A stretch of DNA of 6,683 nt from Planctomycetaceae bacterium (GTDB taxonomy: Bacteria > Planctomycetota > Phycisphaerae > Phycisphaerales > SM1A02), in the NCBI GenBank assembly GCA_947459855.1, contig CANHFL010000061.1, positions 1-6,683 of the forward strand, read 5' to 3'. The position numbers and the translations under genes were made by a program. Positions 1-6,683 of the stretch are shown in pieces. Below the pieces are notes generated by a model. That model saw nothing but the letters and a program-made list of their open reading frames with translations. It was not told where the DNA came from and did not search any database. Position 1 is the stretch's first letter; every line of letters begins with the position of its first letter.

Positions 1-1
1 G

Positions 2-1885
2 CGCATCGCGCCGCCGATGTCGCGGGCCGACCGTGCGCGGCTTGACGACATCCTCACGCGCACCGCGGGTTTCCGCGGCCAGCTTGCCGAGGCCACGAAG
101 ATGCGCCGGTCCGACTGGGAGCTCGACCGGAGCAGGGGATTCGAGATGCTGCTGCCGCACCTGGCTCCCATGCGCAGCGCCTCGCGGCTGCTGCGCGCGC
201 AGATCGCCGCACAACTGGACGACGGTGACGGCGACGCCGCGGTGCAGACGCTCGCCTCGCTCGGCGGTCTTGCTGCGCACGCGAGCCAGGACGGGATCCT
301 GGTCTCGTCGCTTGTCGGCTCGGCGATCGGCGCGGTGTTCACCGACAACGGCACCCTGACCGCTGAATGGGGCCTGATCGACCAGAAACGCGCCACCGCG
401 CTGCTCGACGCGCTGGGCCCGCTGCAGGGAAGCGACCCGTTCCGCTACGGCGAAGCGATCAAGGGCGAATACGACGCGGTGCGTGCGACCATAGGTGGGC
501 TGAAGTCGGACGAGGCGTTGCGGGACATGATGAGGCAGTTCGGCGCGCACGACGTCCCTGGGCTGGACACGTTCACCCTGGCGCAAGCCAACGGCGAGAT
601 GCGCCGCATGCGGCCGATGTACGACGCCGCCACCGCCGCCTTCGCGAACCCCGACCCGAATGCCGCCCGCGCCGCACTCAAGCAGCTGCAGACGGACATC
701 GAGTCGGGCAAGTACGGCAAGCTGGCCGAGATGCTGGCGCCCGTGCTCACCTCGGTCTACGAGTCTCGCCTGCGCAGCCAGCAGGACCTCGCCCTCTTCC
801 TCGAACGCCTCCGCGCCATCGCTGCCGGCAAGGAGACCCCGGCGGAGACGATGAACGCCGCGCTGCTCCTGGCCCGTGCCAGCGTCGCCGCGCGCGGCAT
901 CCCGGAGGACGCGCAGGAATCGATCGAGCTGCTGCGCGTGGCGCCCACGGCGCTCGACGAGGCCGGCAGGAAGCGCGCCGACGAGATGCTCGCGCGCAGC
1001 GACTGCAACGTCACGGCGCTGCTCGCCCAGGCCGCGAACCTGAAGCGCTGCGACTTCTCGATCCTGCGGCGGCCGCTGCCCTCGCTGGAGGTCCCGCTGC
1101 TCGGCGGCCTGCGCGGCGCGGTGCGCGCGTCGCTCGCCGCAGGCCTCCGCGACGCGCGCGCACGGAAGTCCGCCGACCCCGGCGCGCTGGCCGCGATTCT
1201 GGGCTTCCGCGCGGCTGCGCTGCTGGCGACCGATCCCAGCCTGTCGCGCGCGGCCGTCGGCCGGACGATCTGGGTGGAGTCCACCGCAGCGCTCGAGGAC
1301 TCGCTCAAGGCCGGCCCGCTCGGCGCCAAGGTGCGCGACGAGGTCGAGCGCGCGCTCGGCACCATGCCGCCGTCCGACCCGTTCGGCTTCCGCAAGGGCG
1401 TCGAGCGCGACGCGGTCCGCACCGTCGACGAGATGGCGCGCTACGCCTCCGGCGGCACGCCCGAGTCACGCGAGGCGCGCGCGCAGATCCTGCGCCAACG
1501 CGGGCCCGGCAGCATGTTCGCGCGGGTGGCGATCGCCACTGCCTCGCGCGGGACGGATGATTCGTTCCCGGATGCGAAGGATGGCATCCTGGTGCGGCTG
1601 ACCGACGTCTATCCACCCGACGCAGCCGCAGCGGCGGCGAAGGCGTTCGCCGACGCCGAAGCCCGCTACGCCGAACCGCGCAAGGACACCGCCGCGCTCA
1701 AGGACCTCTGGATCCTGCCGCCGGTGCCCTTCGACCTGCCGCTCGAAGAGCAGAAGTCCCGCTTCAAGCGCGAGGACGTGGCACGCGGCGTCGTGTTCAT
1801 GGACGCGGCGATCCTTGCCGGCATGGGCACCGCCGAATACCTGCGCGCGTTCGACGTGCTGAAGGCCGCCAAGGTCGCCGAGTGA
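2..1885 (+). CDS. Hypothetical alpha-helical protein with internal duplication, 5'-partial
   Basis: I do not recognise a named function. The reading frame is open to the left window edge and ends in TGA; 627 residues are visible. The ATG at 17 has no Shine-Dalgarno sequence. The codons before it (2-13, R-I-A-P) align with R-V-A-P at residues 307-310 (numbered from that ATG), so the real start probably lies outside the window. The protein is rich in Ala, Leu, Arg and Asp/Glu and reads as amphipathic helices, like a TPR-type or other helical-repeat scaffold. I see no catalytic motif or membrane segment; a signal peptide would be in the missing part. The two halves look like diverged copies with a period of about 313 residues: LAEA at 23 matches LAQA at 336, SDPF at 139 matches SDPF at 453, and DAVR at 153 matches DAVR at 465. 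The pattern (Cys/Ser-Asp-Trp/Phe, then Pro-x-Leu and Arg/Ala helices) resembles uncharacterised planctomycete proteins I recall, which is unverified. It is convergent with the neighbouring operon, so probably transcribed separately. Confidence 0.85.
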   Translation, partial: RIAPPMSRADRARLDDILTRTAGFRGQLAEATKMRRSDWELDRSRGFEMLLPHLAPMRSASRLLRAQIAAQLDDGDGDAAVQTLASLGGLAAHASQDGILVSSLVGSAIGAVFTDNGTLTAEWGLIDQKRATALLDALGPLQGSDPFRYGEAIKGEYDAVRATIGGLKSDEALRDMMRQFGAHDVPGLDTFTLAQANGEMRRMRPMYDAATAAFANPDPNAARAALKQLQTDIESGKYGKLAEMLAPVLTSVYESRLRSQQDLALFLERLRAIAAGKETPAETMNAALLLARASVAARGIPEDAQESIELLRVAPTALDEAGRKRADEMLARSDCNVTALLAQAANLKRCDFSILRRPLPSLEVPLLGGLRGAVRASLAAGLRDARARKSADPGALAAILGFRAAALLATDPSLSRAAVGRTIWVESTAALEDSLKAGPLGAKVRDEVERALGTMPPSDPFGFRKGVERDAVRTVDEMARYASGGTPESREARAQILRQRGPGSMFARVAIATASRGTDDSFPDAKDGILVRLTDVYPPDAAAAAAKAFADAEARYAEPRKDTAALKDLWILPPVPFDLPLEEQKSRFKREDVARGVVFMDAAILAGMGTAEYLRAFDVLKAAKVAE

Positions 1886-1886
1886 C

Positions 1887-1906
1887 GCCGCGCGGCGCCC
1901 CGCGGC
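1887..1906. terminator. Possible bidirectional hairpin between convergent genes
   Basis: The 30-base gap between the two convergent stop codons contains GCCGCG (1887-1892) and its reverse complement CGCGGC (1901-1906), giving a 6-bp all-GC stem with an 8-base loop. A competing fold exists because 1886-1897 is a perfect 12-base palindrome. GACG (1884-1887) can also pair with CGTC (1914-1917) as an outer stem. The placement suits a shared terminator. No T-tract follows on either strand, and GC-only hairpins arise easily by chance in DNA this GC-rich, so this is weak support. Confidence 0.3.
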
Positions 1907-1915
1907 CACGCCACG

Positions 1916-3607
1916 TCAGCGGATGAACCGCAGCCGCCCCGCGTCGGGGATGACCCCTGAACCGCCCAGTGCCGCAGGCAGCGGCAGCGGCGCGGGGAAG
2001 TACACCGCCCACGCCTTGCCGACGATCAGCTCGCGCGGGACCACGCCGGGCTGCGCGTGCTCGTCGCCCACCAGGCGGCGCGTCAGCTCGTGCGAACGGC
2101 CCCACAGGCGCGCGTCGCGGCTGGCGGCGCTGTTGTCGCCCAGCATCACGAATTCGTCGGGCCCGACCTGCGCGGGGTGCGCGTAGTCGGTCGCGAAGCC
2201 GTGCCCATAGAGGTAGTCGCCGTTCACCGAGTACTGGTTGTTCGCATCGTGCTCGACCGGGCGGTAGTACAGGTCCCGGTCGAGCGCCACGCGGTGCAGC
2301 ATGAAGGGCACCTTCGTCTCGAACGACCACGCCAGCGCGGGCGGCGTGGGGTAGTGCGGGTCGGAACTGCGCTGCGCGTACTGCTCGACGGTTCGGCCGA
2401 ACATGCTGCCGCGCACGCGGTCGCCCAGCGTCGGGAAGTCGTAGGGCAGCTGCAGCGCCAGGCCGCCGTCGACGAAGACCCACAGCTGCTGGTCGACGTG
2501 CCAGAACTCGAGCGTCAGCAGGCCGTCGGCGCGAGGCGCGTAGGACGCCTTGGCCTGGCCCAGCACCTCGCCGCTCTCGCGGCCCGTGCGCTCCACCGAC
2601 ACGCTGCGATCGGCGCCGGACACCATGAAACGGAACACGTTGCTGCGCGCGGTCAGCGCGAACGTCGTGCTGAACTGCGAAAGGTCGGCGCACTCGACGG
2701 TCGCCGCCAGGCGGACGTCGCTGACCGGGAACTGGCGGTCGTTGCGCCACGCGGGGTCGGCCATCGCGCGCAGGCCCACGCGCGAGGCCTCGGCGGCCAG
2801 GCGCAGCGCGTTGTAGCCGTTCCAGTCGTCGATCGGCCACGCCTGCGAGTTCCACGCCAGCTCGGCGCGGCCCGTGCCCTCGAAGCGCCACGTGCGCGAG
2901 GGGTCCAGCTTCCACTGCTCCGCCGACGCGCCCTGCGCCTGCCACGGCGGGCCGTCCCACTTCGCCTGCATCTTCGTCTCCAGCTCGCGCCGGTCGACGA
3001 TCGGCTGGTAGTCGCTGTCGTAGACAGGCTGCCACACGGCGCGCTGCACGTGCTCGGGCTTGCGCGTCACCTTCAGCGCGTCGGTCGCGGCTCCCAGCGG
3101 ACCGGTGAAGACGTCGCCGTCCATCAGCAGGAACGACTCGTTGGGGAGGCCCACCATGCGCTTGATGTAGTTCTGCGTCTCGCCCGCGGGGTCGGTCGGC
3201 ACCTTGAAGACCACCACGTCCCAGCGCTGCGGCTCGCTGACCAGGAACAGCGGCTTCAGCACCAGCACGCGGTCGCCCGCGCGGGCCTGCTGCACCACCG
3301 CCATGGCCGGCACCACCGCCAGCGGCACGCGCTGCGTGATCATCGGGTCGATGACCGCGATCGGCCGGTTGCCCTGCTGCGCGTCCATGATCGCCGGGCT
3401 GGCATCGGTCGCGTACTCGTAGCCGGTGACGGGGCTGAAGAGGCGCACGTGCGCACCCATCAGCGTCGGGCCCATCGATCCGGTCGGGATCACGAAGCCT
3501 TCCAGCACGAAGCCGCGGAAGGCCAGCGCGATCGTGAACGCCATCATCAGCGAGATGACGGTGCCCAGGACGTCGGTCTCGGGCTTCGACTTCGTTTCGG
3601 CGTTCAT
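1916..3607 (-). CDS. lepB: Signal peptidase I with large insertion between catalytic boxes
   Basis: Type I signal peptidase (563 aa), a membrane-bound Ser/Lys protease that removes signal peptides from exported proteins. A short polar N-terminus is followed by one membrane segment at about residues 13-33. PTGSMGPTL carries the nucleophile Ser44. YIKRMVGLP carries the general base Lys149, preceded by the typical WDVVVFKVP strand. The final conserved box, GDNSAASRDARLWG, is at 490-503, with Ala where many relatives have Ser in D-S-R. Bacterial enzymes usually run about 200-350 aa; the excess is one block at about 171-480 between the Lys box and the final box. Part of this block looks like a lectin-type beta-sandwich. 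I chose the ATG at 3607 because it sits just before the membrane anchor and 13 bases after the ricT stop; the frame stays open further upstream but encodes only Arg/Pro-rich shadow sequence overlapping ricT. No Shine-Dalgarno is seen, so translation may depend on coupling to ricT. It is the last gene of the operon. Confidence 0.93.
   Translation of the reverse strand: MNAETKSKPETDVLGTVISLMMAFTIALAFRGFVLEGFVIPTGSMGPTLMGAHVRLFSPVTGYEYATDASPAIMDAQQGNRPIAVIDPMITQRVPLAVVPAMAVVQQARAGDRVLVLKPLFLVSEPQRWDVVVFKVPTDPAGETQNYIKRMVGLPNESFLLMDGDVFTGPLGAATDALKVTRKPEHVQRAVWQPVYDSDYQPIVDRRELETKMQAKWDGPPWQAQGASAEQWKLDPSRTWRFEGTGRAELAWNSQAWPIDDWNGYNALRLAAEASRVGLRAMADPAWRNDRQFPVSDVRLAATVECADLSQFSTTFALTARSNVFRFMVSGADRSVSVERTGRESGEVLGQAKASYAPRADGLLTLEFWHVDQQLWVFVDGGLALQLPYDFPTLGDRVRGSMFGRTVEQYAQRSSDPHYPTPPALAWSFETKVPFMLHRVALDRDLYYRPVEHDANNQYSVNGDYLYGHGFATDYAHPAQVGPDEFVMLGDNSAASRDARLWGRSHELTRRLVGDEHAQPGVVPRELIVGKAWAVYFPAPLPLPAALGGSGVIPDAGRLRFIR
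2438..2725 (-). other. Probable ConA/LamG-like beta-sandwich region within the LepB insertion
   Basis: Residues of about 295-390 of the signal peptidase alternate hydrophobic and polar residues as beta strands do. They end in a Leu-Glu-Phe-Trp strand and a Leu-Trp-Val-Phe-Val-Asp-Gly-Gly hairpin (about 365-382). That pairing of strand, short turn and V-D-G hairpin is typical of laminin-G/concanavalin-type jelly rolls. The boundaries and fold are inferred by eye; the domain may extend toward residue 235. In signal peptidases, small insertions at this position form the periplasmic or extracytoplasmic cap domain, so this region should face outside the cytoplasm. Confidence 0.45.
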
Positions 3608-3620
3608 GCGGGCAGGGATG

Positions 3621-4919
3621 CTAGCCGCCGATGGGCGGCTGGCCGGGCGCGCCGGGGCCTCCGCCCTGCCCACCCTTGCCGCGGCGGCGGCGGCGCTTGC
3701 GCCGGGGCGCGGCGCCTTCGTTCGCGGGAGCGGCGCCCGGCGCGGGGGCCGGTGTGCCGGAAACGGGCGGTGGCGTGGTCGGCTTGGCAGCGGGCGTTCC
3801 CGGCGCCGGTGCGCGGTCGCCCGACGGCTTCGCGGGCGGCTTCGGTGCGGGCCGGTTCGCGGGCGCGCCGGAACCGCGCGCACCGGCACCACCCACGCGA
3901 CGCGCCACCGCGTCGGGGTTCGCGCCGCGAAGCGGATCGGGCGCCGCCGGCGGCGCCGCATCCGGCGGCAGCAGCTCCGCGACGGGCACCGCGATCTCGC
4001 GCCCGTCGGCCTCCAGCCGCACCAGCGCCAGCTGCACCAGGATCTTCGTGTCGACGACGATGCCCGTGCCCTCGGCCGTGCCCACGCGGCTCTTCAGCTT
4101 CGGCAGCTTCTTCTTCAGCTCGTCGTACGTCTCGTCCTCGTAGCGCAGGCAGCACATCAGGCGGCCGCACCGCCCGCTGATCTTCAGCGGGTCCAGCGAC
4201 GCCTTCTGCGTCTTCGCGCTCTTCATGCTGACGGGCTTCAGCACCTTCAGGAAGTTCGTGCAGCAGCAGTGCTGGCCGCACTTCTCGTAGTCGGCCACCA
4301 GGCGCGCCTCGTCGCGGGCGCCGATCTGGTGCATCTCGACGCGCGCGCCGAAGTGCCGCGCGAGCGCCGGCACCAGCTCGCGGAAGTCGACGCGGTCCTC
4401 GCTCAGGTAGTGCACCACGACGTGCTCGCCGCCCAGGACAGGCTCGACCTCGACGATCTTCATCGTGAAGCCCATGCCGCGCGACTTCTCGCGCACCGCG
4501 TCCAGCTCGGCTCGGCGGTAGCGGTCGCGCATGCCGGACCAGCGCGCCAGGTCCTCGACCGTGGCCACGCGCAGGACGCGGCCGTTGGTGTGGAACGGAT
4601 AGTCCTTGCCGCCGGAGTTGTCGATGTACTCCAGCATGTCGCGGCGGCTGACGCTCTTCGAGCAACCGCTGTTGGGGCAGGTGGTCGTCAGCATCTCGGC
4701 AAGCTCGGTGCCGCGGTGCGTGCGCACCACCAGCTTGCTGCCGCAGCCGGGCTTGGCGTCGCCGTCGTACGGGTACTCGCCGATCATCGCCGCCGAGCCG
4801 AACTTCACGACGATCGACGTCGGCGGCTTCAGCCGCGCGTACGCCTCCGCGTCCGTCATCGCATCGCGGTGCGCGGGGTCGGCGTCACGTTCGAAGATTG
4901 GAAGCGGGAAGATCGACAA
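3621..4919 (-). CDS. ricT: PSP1/YaaT-family Fe-S protein RicT
   Basis: RicT (YaaT, PSP1 C-terminal family), 432 aa from the TTG at 4919. In Bacillus subtilis RicT joins RicA and RicF in a [4Fe-4S] complex that directs RNase Y-dependent mRNA maturation; the same role here is inferred. The family core spans about residues 30-280. The diagnostic cysteine region is present: [12 protein letters not shown] at 214-225, then [15 protein letters not shown] at 247-261, with the connecting P-V-S-M-K segment. Additional cysteines lie at 59, 81 and 86. Residues of about 318-432 form a Pro/Ala/Gly-rich, probably disordered tail with a basic run (RRKRRRRR, 406-413). Start choice: TTG at 4919 lies 6 bases after the gcvP stop with GAGG just upstream. 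The alternative ATG at 4859 (residue 21) has no Shine-Dalgarno and would lose only the N-terminal 20 residues. It sits between gcvP and lepB in an apparent operon. Confidence 0.93.
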   Translation of the reverse strand: MSIFPLPIFERDADPAHRDAMTDAEAYARLKPPTSIVVKFGSAAMIGEYPYDGDAKPGCGSKLVVRTHRGTELAEMLTTTCPNSGCSKSVSRRDMLEYIDNSGGKDYPFHTNGRVLRVATVEDLARWSGMRDRYRRAELDAVREKSRGMGFTMKIVEVEPVLGGEHVVVHYLSEDRVDFRELVPALARHFGARVEMHQIGARDEARLVADYEKCGQHCCCTNFLKVLKPVSMKSAKTQKASLDPLKISGRCGRLMCCLRYEDETYDELKKKLPKLKSRVGTAEGTGIVVDTKILVQLALVRLEADGREIAVPVAELLPPDAAPPAAPDPLRGANPDAVARRVGGAGARGSGAPANRPAPKPPAKPSGDRAPAPGTPAAKPTTPPPVSGTPAPAPGAAPANEGAAPRRKRRRRRGKGGQGGGPGAPGQPPIGG

Positions 4920-4925
4920 ATGGCC

Positions 4926-6683
<1,758 letters not shown>

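Noticed and set aside
757..1422. A 221-codon - strand frame inside the first gene
   Set aside because: Ser/Arg/Ala-rich shadow with no motif, opposite a well-supported coding frame.
367..1560. A 397-codon + strand frame inside the first gene
   Set aside because: Composition is dominated by Arg, Ala and Pro, typical of an off-frame reading of GC-rich coding DNA. The main frame shows ordered helical periodicity and an internal repeat.
1797..3035. A 412-codon open frame on the - strand overlapping lepB in another frame
   Set aside because: The translation is an Arg/Ala/Pro-rich frameshift shadow of lepB, while the lepB frame carries the catalytic boxes.
3681..3704. A run of GCG/GCC-type triplets that could be called a microsatellite
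   Set aside because: It is short, interrupted, and simply encodes the Arg-rich patch of the RicT tail in frame.
3608..3961. Upstream extension of the lepB frame by 118 codons
   Set aside because: It overlaps the ricT tail and encodes only Arg/Pro/Ala-rich sequence. The ATG at 3607 directly precedes the membrane anchor, as expected for LepB.
2057..4180. A 707-codon open frame on the + strand, antisense to lepB and ricT
   Set aside because: Its product is Arg/His/Val/Ala-rich low complexity with no recognisable domain. It lies opposite two genes with clear conserved motifs. Long antisense open frames are expected when third positions are nearly all G or C.

Overview
High-GC bacterial DNA (GC-rich third codon positions throughout) that is almost entirely coding. 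It holds four protein genes, two of them cut by the window edges. No RNA gene, mobile element, CRISPR array, prophage gene or attachment site is visible. The best guess for the source is a planctomycete, possibly Phycisphaerae-like. This is inferred from the Cys-rich RicT protein, a signal peptidase I with a very large internal insertion, and a helical hypothetical protein of a type I associate with Planctomycetota. No search was possible, so the taxonomy is tentative.

Layout. From 2 to 1885 on the + strand runs the 3' part of a gene for a large alpha-helical protein of unknown function. Its two halves appear to be diverged copies of each other. It converges on a - strand block across a gap of only 30 bases (1886-1915), which holds a GC-only hairpin. 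The - strand block, in transcription order, is gcvP (6683 to 4926, 5' end outside the window), ricT (4919 to 3621) and a lepB-like gene (3607 to 1916). The gaps are 6 and 13 bases, so the three genes very probably form one operon. Its promoter must lie beyond position 6683.

Functions. GcvP is the pyridoxal-phosphate glycine decarboxylase of the glycine cleavage system and is of the fused, single-chain type. RicT (PSP1/YaaT family) is the Fe-S protein that, in Bacillus subtilis, works with RicA and RicF to steer RNase Y mRNA processing. Here it has extra N-terminal cysteines and a disordered, Arg-ended tail. LepB is a signal peptidase I with an intact Ser/Lys pair and an insert of about 310 residues that includes a probable beta-sandwich. 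The three operon genes have no obvious shared pathway.

Overall this looks like a conserved housekeeping region. The points worth following up are the LepB insertion, the RicT additions and the duplicated hypothetical protein. I see no evidence for a new multi-gene system.
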